A program made the position numbers and the translations under genes. This document shows positions 44,762 to 53,746 of a stretch of 64,000 bases of DNA, one piece after another; the first letter of the stretch is position 1; each line of letters starts with the position of its first letter. The DNA is from JACCQS01 sp963766765. GTDB lineage: Bacteria; Actinomycetota; Actinomycetes; Mycobacteriales; Geodermatophilaceae. The notes under the pieces were generated by a model. The model did not search any database, was not told the DNA's origin, and saw only the letters and a program-made list of their open reading frames with translations. Where the stretch lies: the NCBI GenBank assembly GCA_963766765.1, contig CAVYBR010000011.1, positions 1-64,000 on the forward strand. Direction: 5' to 3'.

Positions 44762-45318
44762 GGGTTTGTGTCCTCGGACAGGACCGAATCCACGTCGGGA
44801 AGCAGTGGTGCGAGGTCTGGCAACTCGTCAACACTGGACAGACCCAGTTTCTCCAGGAACAACTCGGTAGTGACGTACAGCCCACCGCCGGTCTGGGGGT
44901 CGCTGCCCTGCTCGGCGACCAGGCCACGGCTGAGCAGGGTACGCATCACACCGTCAACACTCACGCCGCGAATGCCCGAGATCCGGGACCGCGTCACCGG
45001 CTGGCGGTACGCGACGACCGCCAGCGTCTCCAGCGCCGCCTGAGTCAGCCGGGCCCGCTGCCCCTCGGTGACGTAGCGCTCGACGAAGTCGGCGTACTCC
45101 TCGCGGGTGTAGAGCCGCCAACCCTCGCCTGCCGGGCGCAGCGTGAACCCGCGGCGCTGCTGCTCATACTCGGCAGCCAATGCGTGCAGTTGCTCGGTGA
45201 TCGTTGCTTCCTCGACGTCCAACAGATCGGCAAGGGTGGCCGCCCCCACCGGGGTGTCCACCACGAAGAGAATGGCTTCGACGGCGCCGCGCAGGCGTTC
45301 GTCGATCGCGGTGGTCAT
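44758..45318 (-). CDS. scpB: Segregation and condensation protein B
   Basis: 186 residues from the ATG at 45318, preceded by AAAGGA; the frame extends upstream to 45390 but the family start MTTAIDERLRGAVEAILFV fits here. Two winged-helix domains with VDTPVGAATLADLL, AALETLAVVAYRQPVTRSRI and TLLSRGLVAEQG. ScpB dimers bind ScpA and the SMC ATPase to form condensin. 16 bases after the scpA stop. Confidence 0.93.
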   Translation of the reverse strand: MTTAIDERLRGAVEAILFVVDTPVGAATLADLLDVEEATITEQLHALAAEYEQQRRGFTLRPAGEGWRLYTREEYADFVERYVTEGQRARLTQAALETLAVVAYRQPVTRSRISGIRGVSVDGVMRTLLSRGLVAEQGSDPQTGGGLYVTTELFLEKLGLSSVDELPDLAPLLPDVDSVLSEDTNP

Positions 45319-45334
45319 GGGGGTCCTTTGCGGT

Positions 45335-46231
45335 TCAGGCGGGTCGGGGTTCGTCCCCATCATCCCGTACGGCGTCCGGCGCGGTTGCATCCGGAGTGTG
45401 GACGTCCCACTCGAGCCCGGCCTCCGTGTCGTCGGCCTCTTCTGCTGCAGTCCACCTGACGTGTAGCTCGCCGAGCGCGCTCAGCTGCTCCAGGGACACC
45501 GAGCCGCGGGTGTGCAGGTCGAGCAGGGCCAAGAACCGGGCCACGACCTCCAAGGTGCTCTGACAGTCCGCAATGAGAGCGCGGAACGTGGTTGTTGCGC
45601 CTCCCGCGAGCCGTCGCCGCAGGATGCCGGCGTGCTCCCGGACGCTGACTCGTGCGCTGTGCAGGTGCGCGATGGAGATCTCCACCGGCAGCCGTGGCTG
45701 CAGCGCTACCGCCGCGAGTGCGGCGAAGGCTTGGGCACCCACACCCAACAGCACGTCGGGCAGCGCCTGGGCAAAGCGGGGCTCGAGGCTCACCTCCCGG
45801 GCGAAGCGTCTGGATTGATCCATTTCGTGTGCCCGAAGGAACTCCGCCGCCTCGCGAAAGGCTCGGTATGCCAGCAATCGGGCGAAGAGGAGGTCCCGAG
45901 CCTCCAGTGCCGCAAGGTCGTCCTCGTCCTCGACCTCGGCGGAGGGCAGCAACCGGGCTGCCTTGAGATCCAGCAGGGTCGCCGCGACGACCAGAAACTC
46001 GGTGGCCTGGCCGAGATCCAGATCGTCCCCGGACATGTCGATGTAGCTGATGAACTCGTCGGTCACTTGCGACAGAGCGATCTCGGTCACGTCGAGCTTG
46101 TGCTTGCTGATGAGGCTCAACAGGAGGTCGAAGGGACCTTCGAAGTTGGTCAGAGTCACGTGGAACCGGCCGTCGCTCGCCACGACATCGCTCGGCGGCG
46201 CTGTGATGGCGCCGGCACCGACCTCGTCCAT
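45335..46231 (-). CDS. scpA: Segregation and condensation protein A (kleisin)
   Basis: 298 residues from the ATG at 46231; the upstream frame to 46603 is antisense to the glutathione ligase gene. The opening FEGPFDLLLSLISKHKLDVTEIALSQVTDEF is the ScpA N-terminal domain that binds the SMC neck, here cited in parts; VAATLLDLKAARLLP follows, and the C-terminal winged helix ends near 280 before an acidic tail. It bridges SMC heads. In relatives parA precedes scpA; here a four-gene plus-strand cassette intervenes. Confidence 0.92.
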   Translation of the reverse strand: MDEVGAGAITAPPSDVVASDGRFHVTLTNFEGPFDLLLSLISKHKLDVTEIALSQVTDEFISYIDMSGDDLDLGQATEFLVVAATLLDLKAARLLPSAEVEDEDDLAALEARDLLFARLLAYRAFREAAEFLRAHEMDQSRRFAREVSLEPRFAQALPDVLLGVGAQAFAALAAVALQPRLPVEISIAHLHSARVSVREHAGILRRRLAGGATTTFRALIADCQSTLEVVARFLALLDLHTRGSVSLEQLSALGELHVRWTAAEEADDTEAGLEWDVHTPDATAPDAVRDDGDEPRPA

Positions 46232-46364
46232 GTCGGGCGACCCTAGTCCGCCACCTTCCCGGCTCAGGGCGTTCGAGCACTGATCGGCCCTAGGAGCCAG
46301 GTTCAGTACTGCGATCCGTGCTAGTGCGGATGCCTGCCTTCGTGCAGTCGATGACTCTGACCGC

Positions 46365-47393
46365 ATGGAACTCACCAGCACGGTCAACCGCCTCTTCACT
46401 CCGGCTCGACCACCAGTCGGCCGGGTCGGTGCCGAAGTCGAGCTCATATCCGTCACCGACACCGCAGAACCGCTGCCGGCCGACCCCACAGTCCTGCGGG
46501 CGGGATTCGACGGCGCGTTCGTGGCTGCGGCCCGGCCCACCTTCGAGCCGGGCGGCCAACTGGAACTCAGCCCTGCCCCACGACCCACGGCGAGCGATCT
46601 CATCCGGGACCTCCAGCAGATGATCCGGCGCGCATCGTCGATCGCAGGTTCGCGCGGGGTCCGATTGGAGTCGGTCGGGACGAACCCCTATCACTCATGC
46701 GCCGACGTGCCCCTTCGCACGACGGCTCCCCGCTACCTGGCGATGCAGCGGGCATTCGACGAGGTCGGCCGGGACGGCCGCCGAATGATGCGGCTCACCG
46801 CGTCGCTGCAGATAACGGTGGATCTCTTGCCCGGCCGGGCCGGCTACGAGCAATGGGTCGTCGCCAACCTCGCCGGCCCGGCGCTGACGGCTGCCTTCGC
46901 GAACTCGCCGTGGTTGGACGGACGACCTTCGGGTAAAGCCGGCATCCGGACCCAGATCTGGCAGAAGGTTGACGTGCGCCGCACCGGGTACGACGGCCGC
47001 CACCTCGATCTGGTGGACCCCGTCGGCGCCTACACCGCCTTCGCAGCGGCTGCCCCACGATTACCGATCCCGGAGGCGAGTGATCCGGCCTATCACCTGT
47101 CGACCCTCTTCCCACCGGTACGCCCCCGTGGCGGTTACCTCGAGATCCGTTATCTCGACGCCCAGCCGGTATCGCGGATCGGCGCAGTGATCTGGACCGT
47201 CACTCGCCTGCTCTACGACCCGAGGGCACGTCGGGAAGCCCTGGACCTGCTACTGCCGCGGGCCGGTGACCAGGCCCGAGCTTGGAGTGAGGCCGCCGTC
47301 GGCTTCTCACCCGAGAGCGAAGCGCTCCTGTCGATCGCGGATGGCCTACGGCCGGCCCGCCAGTCGGACCTGATCAGCGGAGGGGTCTCATGA
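46365..47393 (+). CDS. gshA: Glutamate-cysteine ligase (GCS2/EgtA-like)
   Basis: 342 residues. GCS2 pattern: VGAEVELI, PGGQLELSPAP, SVGTNPYH, and the block RYLAMQRAFDEVGRDGRRMMRLTASLQITVD that matches EgtA-type gamma-glutamylcysteine ligases. It would join glutamate and cysteine with ATP. EgtA usually lies with egtBCD for ergothioneine; here the next gene is glutathione synthetase, so the product most likely feeds glutathione. Shorter than EgtA (about 430). ATG start; its TGA overlaps the gshB ATG by 4 bases. A 133-base divergent gap with scpA holds the promoter. Symbol reflects context. Confidence 0.87.
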   Translation: MELTSTVNRLFTPARPPVGRVGAEVELISVTDTAEPLPADPTVLRAGFDGAFVAAARPTFEPGGQLELSPAPRPTASDLIRDLQQMIRRASSIAGSRGVRLESVGTNPYHSCADVPLRTTAPRYLAMQRAFDEVGRDGRRMMRLTASLQITVDLLPGRAGYEQWVVANLAGPALTAAFANSPWLDGRPSGKAGIRTQIWQKVDVRRTGYDGRHLDLVDPVGAYTAFAAAAPRLPIPEASDPAYHLSTLFPPVRPRGGYLEIRYLDAQPVSRIGAVIWTVTRLLYDPRARREALDLLLPRAGDQARAWSEAAVGFSPESEALLSIADGLRPARQSDLISGGVS

Positions 47394-48361
47394 GGGCCGC
47401 CTTCGTCGTCGACCCACTGACCACGCTCGATGCCGCCATCGATACCAGCGTCGGCCTCATGCACGCGGTTCAGGACCGTGGGGACGAGGTCTGGATCACC
47501 GAGGCGGGCCGCCTTGAAGCGGTCGATGGCCGGGCTCGGGCAAAGGCGACGCTGGTGGAACTCGCGCCGTCGCGACCGATCGGCGATCACCGGTGGACCG
47601 TCGATGAGCGCTGGTTCACCACTATCGTTACGCGCGACGTGTGGCTGGACGAGATGGCCGCCGTCTTCATGCGCACCGAGCCGCCGGTCGATGACGCCTT
47701 CCGGGCGGCAACGCACATCCTGGACCTGATCGACCCCAGCAGGACCACGATGATCAACGATCCCCGCGGGCTGCGGACCTGCAGCGAACACCTGCTGCCA
47801 CTGAGCTTCCCGGATCTCATTCCGCCGACGATCGTGACTGCCAACCCCGACACGATCCGCACGTTCCTCACCGAGCAGTCGGCCGCCGTCCTCAAGCCCA
47901 TCGACGGCTTCGCCGGCCAAGGCGTCTTCCGCCTTGAGCGTCAGGACCCGAACCTCGCCTCGCTGATCGAACTCGCCACCGCCAACGGCACGCGACCCGC
48001 GATCGTGCAGCGATTCCTCTCTGAGGTAGAGGACGGCAACAAACGCGTGTTCGTCTTCGCTGGCGAACCCGTCGCTGCGGTCTATCGCTTCCCGACGAAC
48101 GGTGACTTCCGCATCGGCATGCCTACCGCCGAAGCGCCGGTCACCCCGCGGGACCGCAAGATCTGCGCCCGACTCGCACCGACCTTGCGCCGGTACGGCG
48201 TCCACCTCGCCGGCCTGGACGTGATCGGACCCCACCTGATCGAGGTCAACGTGACGAGCGTCGGTGCGCTGCGCAAGGCCGACGGATTGCTCGGCTGGAC
48301 GCTGTGCCAGGACCTGGTGGACAGCGCACTCAATCGACACCAACAGAGGAGATCAGCATGA
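47390..48361 (+). CDS. gshB: Glutathione synthetase
   Basis: 323 residues. The N-terminal domain AFVVDPLTTL matches GshB, followed by INDPRGLRTCSEHL, VLKPIDGFAGQGVFR (ATP-grasp P-loop), EVEDGNKRVFVFAGEPV and GLDVIGPHLIEVNVTS, in the same order and spacing as E. coli GshB. The enzyme adds glycine to gamma-glutamylcysteine. It is flanked by overlapping starts and stops on both sides, so it belongs firmly to the operon. A GshB in an actinobacterium is uncommon because mycothiol is the usual thiol of the phylum. Confidence 0.95.
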   Translation: MRAAFVVDPLTTLDAAIDTSVGLMHAVQDRGDEVWITEAGRLEAVDGRARAKATLVELAPSRPIGDHRWTVDERWFTTIVTRDVWLDEMAAVFMRTEPPVDDAFRAATHILDLIDPSRTTMINDPRGLRTCSEHLLPLSFPDLIPPTIVTANPDTIRTFLTEQSAAVLKPIDGFAGQGVFRLERQDPNLASLIELATANGTRPAIVQRFLSEVEDGNKRVFVFAGEPVAAVYRFPTNGDFRIGMPTAEAPVTPRDRKICARLAPTLRRYGVHLAGLDVIGPHLIEVNVTSVGALRKADGLLGWTLCQDLVDSALNRHQQRRSA

Positions 48362-48756
48362 CTACCGCCATCATCTGCACCGCCATCCTGGGCGCCTTGG
48401 TCTTCGTGCTAGGAGCCAATGTCACACGCTGGCGCTCCCTCACCGGCAAAGCCGGCGGTGACCAGATGCCGAGAGACCCGGCCAGCAAACTCCTGATCGC
48501 CCAGCGAGCGCACGGCAACGCCGCCGAGTACGTCCCGGTGTTGATCGTGCTGTTCCTTCTCGTCGGCGCGCGAAGCCCCGCCTGGGTGGCCGTTCCGTTG
48601 ATTGTCGTGGCCACGGCGGCCCGGCTGCTGCACGCCTACGGAATGGTGACCAGCAAGAGTCTCGCGATCCGGAACAAGAAGCGGGAAATCGGCGCCGTCG
48701 TCACCTACCTGTCCGGCGTTGGACTCGCGGCTGCCGCCGCGTTCTCCCTCGCCTGA
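48358..48756 (+). CDS. MAPEG-family membrane protein
   Basis: 132 residues, four membrane helices. ERAHGN is represented by AQRAHGNAAEYVPVLIVLF, the glutathione-binding motif of the MAPEG family (microsomal glutathione S-transferase and relatives), then RLLHAYGM and a final pair of helices. Members conjugate glutathione to hydrophobic electrophiles or peroxides at the membrane. Encoded directly after gshB with ATGA-type overlap, which ties its likely cofactor to the operon product. Catalytic residues beyond the motif are not certain. Confidence 0.88.
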   Translation: MTTAIICTAILGALVFVLGANVTRWRSLTGKAGGDQMPRDPASKLLIAQRAHGNAAEYVPVLIVLFLLVGARSPAWVAVPLIVVATAARLLHAYGMVTSKSLAIRNKKREIGAVVTYLSGVGLAAAAAFSLA

Positions 48757-48764
48757 TCCGGCCG

Positions 48765-49976
48765 ATGGACCGCGGCGCAGTCGTCGCCCCGCTGCGATCG
48801 ACCGCATTTCGGCGTTATGTCATCGGGCAGTTGGGCTCGGTTGCCTGCTCGTGGGCCCAGGTGGTCGCGCTGGCCTGGGTGGTCGTGGAGCTCGATCCGA
48901 AGTCGCTCGGCTGGGTGGTGGCGCTGCAGTTCCTCCCCAGCCTCCTGCTGGGCCCATGGTTCGGCGTTGTCGTCGATCGGCATGACCGGCGCCAGCTGCT
49001 CATCCTCGCCGAGGCCGGACTCGGACTCGTCGCGCTCGGCTACGTCGCCGCGGCGGAAACCGACCAGCTGACGATGCCGATCGTCTATCTCCTCGCCTTG
49101 GCTTGGGGCGTGATCAACGCTCTGGACACCCCGGCCAGGCGAGCCCTGGTGCCGATGCTCGTGCCGCCACACGCGGTGGCCAGCGCAGCCGCGCTGACCG
49201 GCACCGTGATGGTGCTCGGCATGGCGATCGGTACGGCGCTCGGGGCCGCGCTAGTCGCCGCCTCCGGGGTCACTGTCGCCTTCGCCGTGAACGCCGGATC
49301 GTTCTTCCTCGACGTTGTCCTGCTTGTGACGATCCGCGTTCCGGCATCGCCCCGGGTTCTGCGCGCAACCCACCAGATCCGCGATGGCCTGACCTACGTG
49401 TGGCAATCGGCGCCGTTGCGGGCGGCCATGCTGGCCGTCGCCATCATGGGCACGTGTTCGTTCACCGTCCAAGTGTCGGTGCCGATCTTCGCGTCGGAGG
49501 CATTCGCCGGCGGGCCAGGACTTGTCGGTGGCTTCCTCACCGCTGTTACGGGCGGGAGCCTGCTCGGCACTGTTGTGTTCGCCGCACGCGCTGCACCCAG
49601 TCAGCGGTCACTGCGACGCACCGCGGTTGCCATGTGCGTGGCAATGCTCGCCACGGCTCTCGCGCCGCACCAGTTCGTCGCTCTCGCCGGGCTCGCGGCC
49701 GTCGGGCTGACCTGGTCCTATCTGATCAGTGCGGTGGTCGCGACGCTGCAGACCGCTCAGCCCCACATGATGGGCCGGGTCATGTCGCTGTTCGCTGTCG
49801 TCATGCTCGGCGGCACGACCGTCGGCGCACCGCTTGCCACGGGGTTGATCGAGATCGCCGGAGCCCGTGCACCGTTCGCTGCCGGGGCCGTCGCAGCGGT
49901 AATCGGTGCAGTGGTGCTGGGCTCCGAGCGCGCCGATCAGCCGGCGGCCACGACCTCTTTGGCCAGGTTGCGATAG
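48765..49976 (+). CDS. MFS exporter, MFS_3/DHA3-like
   Basis: 403 residues, 12 membrane helices. FGVVVDRHDRRQ is motif A (loop 2-3), ALDTPARRALVPMLV the 4-5 region, and LLGTVVFAARA the second half; the family covers macrolide and siderophore exporters. Nine bases follow the MAPEG stop, so it is fourth in the glutathione operon; a natural guess is export of a glutathione conjugate. It converges on parA with a 40-base overlap of coding ends. Substrate unknown. Confidence 0.88.
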   Translation: MDRGAVVAPLRSTAFRRYVIGQLGSVACSWAQVVALAWVVVELDPKSLGWVVALQFLPSLLLGPWFGVVVDRHDRRQLLILAEAGLGLVALGYVAAAETDQLTMPIVYLLALAWGVINALDTPARRALVPMLVPPHAVASAAALTGTVMVLGMAIGTALGAALVAASGVTVAFAVNAGSFFLDVVLLVTIRVPASPRVLRATHQIRDGLTYVWQSAPLRAAMLAVAIMGTCSFTVQVSVPIFASEAFAGGPGLVGGFLTAVTGGSLLGTVVFAARAAPSQRSLRRTAVAMCVAMLATALAPHQFVALAGLAAVGLTWSYLISAVVATLQTAQPHMMGRVMSLFAVVMLGGTTVGAPLATGLIEIAGARAPFAAGAVAAVIGAVVLGSERADQPAATTSLARLR

Positions 49977-50902
49977 GCGTTGGCCCCTGATGACATCGGC
50001 GCCCAGGCAGTGATCGGTACGCCCGCCACCGTGGTCTCCGGGAACCGGACTGTACGAGTGATCGTCGTCTGGAAGACGGTGTCCCCGAAGTTCTGAACCA
50101 GCCGCGCGAACACGTCTTTGCAGTGCAGGGTGCGCGGGTCGTACATGGTGGCCAGAATGCCGGTGATCTGCAGGTCCGGATTCACGAGATCGGCGACCTT
50201 GTCGATGGTGTCCACGACCATGGCCACTCCACGCAGGCTGAAGAACTCGCACTCCACCGGGATGATCACACCGTGGGCAGCTGTCAGCGCGTTCATCGTG
50301 AGCAGCCCCAGCGAGGGCTGGCAGTCGATCAGGATGAAGTCGTATTCGTCTCGAACGGCCCGCAGAGCGCGCTTGAGCACCTGCTCGCGGCCGACCTCGT
50401 TCACCAGCTGGAACTCGGCGGCAGAAAGGCTCTGGCTGCTCGGGATCAGGTCGAGCCCGTCGACCTTCGTCTTCACTCGGACGTCGGCGATCCCGATCCC
50501 CGGCTCCATCAAGGCGTGATAGACCGTGCGATCCAACTCGTAGGGCGGTACACCGAGGCCGACCGACAAGGCGCCCTGTGGATCCAGGTCGACCAACAAC
50601 ACCTTGCGTCCGAACTCGGCCAGCGCGGCACCCAGATTGATCGTCGACGTGGTCTTGCCCACCCCACCTTTGTGGTTGCACAGCGCGATGACCTTGGCCG
50701 GACCGTGCCGATCCAGGATGGGGGGTGTTGGAAGCGGACGCTGCCGGGCCTTGGCCGGGTCACCGCGCGGCACTGAGCGGCTCGGCGCCGGGGCGGCCGG
50801 GTCGTCGGAGAAGGGCAAGGCCGGGGCCTCGCTGCCACTTCCTCGCGCCACAATGCCGCCTTTGGATCGGTTCTTACGCCGGCACGCCTCGTGCGCTGCC
50901 AC
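49937..50902 (-). CDS. parA: ParA/Soj-type chromosome partitioning ATPase
   Basis: 321 residues. Deviant Walker A KGGVGKTT preceded by VIALCNH, VDLDPQG (motif A'), and FILIDCQPSLG (Walker B). The first 70 residues are basic and Pro-rich, perhaps partly beyond the true start; a GTG near residue 18 is an alternative. In relatives ParA is next to ScpA; here the glutathione cassette lies between. No parB is adjacent, so this is the orphan ParA of the scp cluster. Confidence 0.92.
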   Translation of the reverse strand: MAAHEACRRKNRSKGGIVARGSGSEAPALPFSDDPAAPAPSRSVPRGDPAKARQRPLPTPPILDRHGPAKVIALCNHKGGVGKTTSTINLGAALAEFGRKVLLVDLDPQGALSVGLGVPPYELDRTVYHALMEPGIGIADVRVKTKVDGLDLIPSSQSLSAAEFQLVNEVGREQVLKRALRAVRDEYDFILIDCQPSLGLLTMNALTAAHGVIIPVECEFFSLRGVAMVVDTIDKVADLVNPDLQITGILATMYDPRTLHCKDVFARLVQNFGDTVFQTTITRTVRFPETTVAGVPITAWAPMSSGANAYRNLAKEVVAAG

Positions 50903-51947
50903 GTGGCGTCCTTGGCCGCGACAGTAGGTCGCGGCTGTGGCCCGAGCAAGGCGACCCGCCGAAGAGTCCGCCCGGTTTCGTTCCTGCGCAACACATTTGA
51001 AGCTCTACCTCACCTTTAGGGTGGGGTCGCGGATCAGCCGAGTGCCCGGGGTGGCTTGCCGCGTAGACCTCACGGAGCCGGTCCACGGTGACCAACGTGT
51101 AGACCTGCGTCGTCGTGACGCTGGCATGGCCGAGCAGCTCTTGCACCACACGGACGTCGGCTCCGCCGTCGAGCAGGTGCGTGGCAAAAGAATGGCGCAG
51201 GGTGTGCGGTGAGAGATCCTCGGTGATGCCGGCTCGATCGGCGACCGTACGGAGGATCGTCCAGGCACTCTGCCGGGACAGCCGTCCCCCGCGAGCGTTG
51301 AGGAACAGGGCGTTCGCCCCGCGTCCCTGCGCCGCCAGTGCCGGCCGTCCGCGCACGAGATAGGCATCCAACGCCGCCAGGGCAAACGAGCCGATCGGGA
51401 TGATCCGCTGCTTGCTGCCTTTTCCGGTCACCCGGATCGTCTCGGATTCCCGGTCGACGTCGTCGGCAGCCAAACCGACCGCCTCCGAGATGCGGGTGCC
51501 GGTTCCGTACAGCAATTCAAGCAGCGCCCGATCGCGCAGTGAGCGCGGCTGGTCATCGAGGTTGGCGGCCTCGAGCAGGGCCTCCACAGAGTCGACGGGT
51601 ATCGCTTTGGGCAGTCGACGTGCCGGCGCTGGCGGGTGGACCGCGCCGGCCACGTCCTCGACGATCCAGCCCTCACGGACAGCGAAGCGATGCAGGCCCC
51701 GCACCGCCACGACCGCGCGAGCCGCCGAAGCCGCCGACAACGGCGGATGCAACTCATCGCCCACGCGCAGGCCGGCGAGGAACGACGAAACGTCGTCCTC
51801 GGTCACCTCCGCCAGCCCGCCCCTCCCCCGCGCGGCGAGATGCGCGCCGTACCGGAGCAGGTCACGCCGGTAGGAGGTGACGGTGTTCGTGGCCAGGCCG
51901 CGCTCGATCGCGAGGTGATCGAGATAGCCACGCACAGCGCGAGTCAC
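50874..51947 (-). CDS. xerD: Tyrosine recombinase XerD; 3' end probably extended by a frameshift
   Basis: Start taken as the GTG at 51947, since upstream frame overlaps ald. N-terminal SAM-like domain (GYLDHLAIERGLATNTV), then the catalytic Arg in TGTRISEA, HTLRHSFATHLLDGG and LGHASVTTTQVYTLV with the nucleophile Tyr. It resolves chromosome dimers at dif with XerC. The frame goes about 50 residues past SHPGH, unlike the family, which ends in HPRA. One missing C in the C4 run at 51048-51051 would give SHPRALG and a stop at 51034, so the likely gene is 51034-51947. Confidence 0.9.
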   Translation of the reverse strand: MTRAVRGYLDHLAIERGLATNTVTSYRRDLLRYGAHLAARGRGGLAEVTEDDVSSFLAGLRVGDELHPPLSAASAARAVVAVRGLHRFAVREGWIVEDVAGAVHPPAPARRLPKAIPVDSVEALLEAANLDDQPRSLRDRALLELLYGTGTRISEAVGLAADDVDRESETIRVTGKGSKQRIIPIGSFALAALDAYLVRGRPALAAQGRGANALFLNARGGRLSRQSAWTILRTVADRAGITEDLSPHTLRHSFATHLLDGGADVRVVQELLGHASVTTTQVYTLVTVDRLREVYAASHPGHSADPRPHPKGEVELQMCCAGTKPGGLFGGSPCSGHSRDLLSRPRTPRGSARGVPA

Positions 51948-51993
51948 GGCTCGCGCCGGCTCAGGCTGCGGAGGTGGCGCAGAGGGGGCCGGT

Positions 51994-53112
51994 TCAGCCA
52001 GCCAGGGCCTCCTCCAACGGGACGTACGGAAGCCCGTGCGCCGCGGCCACATGGTCATAGACGACGTGACCGCCGATGACATTGACGCCCAGCGCCAATG
52101 CCGGGTTGGCGCGCACCGCCGCGGGCAGGCCCTGGTTGGCCAACGCCATGACGTACGGCAATGTCACGTTGGTGAGCGCATAGGTGGAGGTATTGGGCAC
52201 CGCGCCGGGCATGTTTGCCACGCAGTAGAAGACGGAGTTGTGCACGACGTAGGTGGGGTCGTCGTGCGTGGTTGGCCGGGTGTCCTCGAAGCACCCGCCC
52301 TGATCGACGGCGATGTCGACCAGCACTGAGCCGGGCCGCATCCGCGAGACCAACTCGTTGGAGATCAATTTCGGGGCTTTGGCTCCGGGTACGAGCACTG
52401 CACCGATGACGAGGTCGGCACCGAGGACGGCCCGCTCGAGTTCGTAGGAGTTGGAGATCACCGTCTGCAGATGTCCGCGGTAGAGCTGGTCCGCGGTGCG
52501 CAGCTTCTCCACGTTGTTGTCGAGCACGATCACTTCGGCCTGCATGCCCACCGCGATGGCCGCAGCGTTCATACCGGCCACGCCCGCGCCGATGACGACG
52601 ACGGTGGCGGGGTAGACGCCGGACACCCCGCCCAGGAGCAGGCCTCGGCCGCCCTGCGCGCGCTCCAAGCAGTGCGCGCCGCACTGGGGCGCCATCCGCC
52701 CGGCGACCTCAGACATGGGCGCCAGCAGCGGAAGCGAAAGATCGGGCAGTTGGACCGTCTCGTAGGCGACCGCATCGATACCGGACGAGATCAGCGCCTT
52801 GGTGCACTCGGCTGATGCGGCCAGATGGAGGTAGGTGAACAGGGTCTGCCCCGACCGCATTCGGTGGTATTCCTCGGCGACCGGCTCCTTGACCTTGAGG
52901 ACGAGATCCGCGGCAGCCCAGACGTCATCGGCAGTCTGCTGGATCTGCGCGCCGACCGCCACGAAGTCCTCGTCCGGGATCAGCGACCCCGCGCCGGCAT
53001 CGTGCTCGATCATGACCTCGTGCCCGGCCCTGATGAGTTCGGTCACTCCTGCCGGAGTCACCGCGACGCGGTACTCGTGGTTCTTGACCTCGCGAGGTAC
53101 GCCGACCCTCAT
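51994..53112 (-). CDS. ald: Alanine dehydrogenase
   Basis: 372 residues, standard length. Substrate-binding Lys75 in KVKEP, catalytic His96 in LFTYLHLA and Asp270 in VDIAVDQGG, with the NAD loop VVVIGAGVAGMNA at 172-184; the positions equal those of M. tuberculosis Ald. It interconverts alanine and pyruvate plus ammonia with NADH. ATG start. It lies between xerD and the phosphoesterase gene on the same strand, away from its usual place, so it belongs to the accessory group in this block. Confidence 0.96.
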   Translation of the reverse strand: MRVGVPREVKNHEYRVAVTPAGVTELIRAGHEVMIEHDAGAGSLIPDEDFVAVGAQIQQTADDVWAAADLVLKVKEPVAEEYHRMRSGQTLFTYLHLAASAECTKALISSGIDAVAYETVQLPDLSLPLLAPMSEVAGRMAPQCGAHCLERAQGGRGLLLGGVSGVYPATVVVIGAGVAGMNAAAIAVGMQAEVIVLDNNVEKLRTADQLYRGHLQTVISNSYELERAVLGADLVIGAVLVPGAKAPKLISNELVSRMRPGSVLVDIAVDQGGCFEDTRPTTHDDPTYVVHNSVFYCVANMPGAVPNTSTYALTNVTLPYVMALANQGLPAAVRANPALALGVNVIGGHVVYDHVAAAHGLPYVPLEEALAG

Positions 53113-53187
53113 CCGCTTGATCCGCCCTTCCTCGCGTGGGCCCCGTTGCTCACGATCGGAGTTTAGGGCCTGCCGGTGGCCCAGCCA

Positions 53188-53715
53188 TCAGGTGACGGGC
53201 ACGATCCTGGCCCGGACCAGCCGGTTGTGCTCGACCTCGAGGATGCCCAGTGTCCCGTGCGGCTGGCGGCGCCGGTCAGTGGGTGAACCCGGATTGAAGA
53301 TCCGCAGACGCTCGTCCGCGATGTCCATCGGTATGTGTGAGTGACCGAAGACGACCAGTTCGCAGTCGGGAAACGCCAGGTGCATTCTCGCCAGCCGACC
53401 GGGCGCGGGCCCACTGTCGTGGATCATCCCGACCACGAGACCGTCCAGATCCAAGCGCAGGGTGTCGGGCGCACCCCAATCCGCCACGTCCGGTCCGTCG
53501 TTGTTCCCGCGCACCGCATGCACCGGTGCATAGGCCGACAACTCATCCAACACATCAGCGGTACACACGTCCCCGGCGTGCAGGATGACGTCGGCCGTAC
53601 GCAGGTGCTCGGCAACCCGGGGTGGCACCCCGCGCCAGCGGCGCGGGGCATGTGTGTCGGCGAGGACGACCACGTTCACGACGTTGACCGTACGGGCACG
53701 CCGGGGCGCCAGCAC
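53188..53715 (-). CDS. YfcE-type metallophosphoesterase
   Basis: 175 residues from the first GTG; an in-frame GTG at 53679 leaves the core VVVLADTHAP near the N-terminus and may be the true start. Motifs: LADTH, HAGDV, RGNNDG, and VFGHSHIP, the two-metal site of the calcineurin-like family. YfcE homologues hydrolyse phosphodiesters such as bis-pNPP; the physiological substrate is not known. It is divergent from the ankyrin gene with only 31 bases between starts. Confidence 0.9.
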   Translation of the reverse strand: MLAPRRARTVNVVNVVVLADTHAPRRWRGVPPRVAEHLRTADVILHAGDVCTADVLDELSAYAPVHAVRGNNDGPDVADWGAPDTLRLDLDGLVVGMIHDSGPAPGRLARMHLAFPDCELVVFGHSHIPMDIADERLRIFNPGSPTDRRRQPHGTLGILEVEHNRLVRARIVPVT

Positions 53716-53746
53716 ACCGTTCTGGACCAGTCATACGCTGTAAGCC

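Noticed and set aside
46232..46603. N-terminal extension of scpA
   Set aside because: It would overlap the start of the glutathione ligase gene on the other strand; ScpA family begins at MDEVG.
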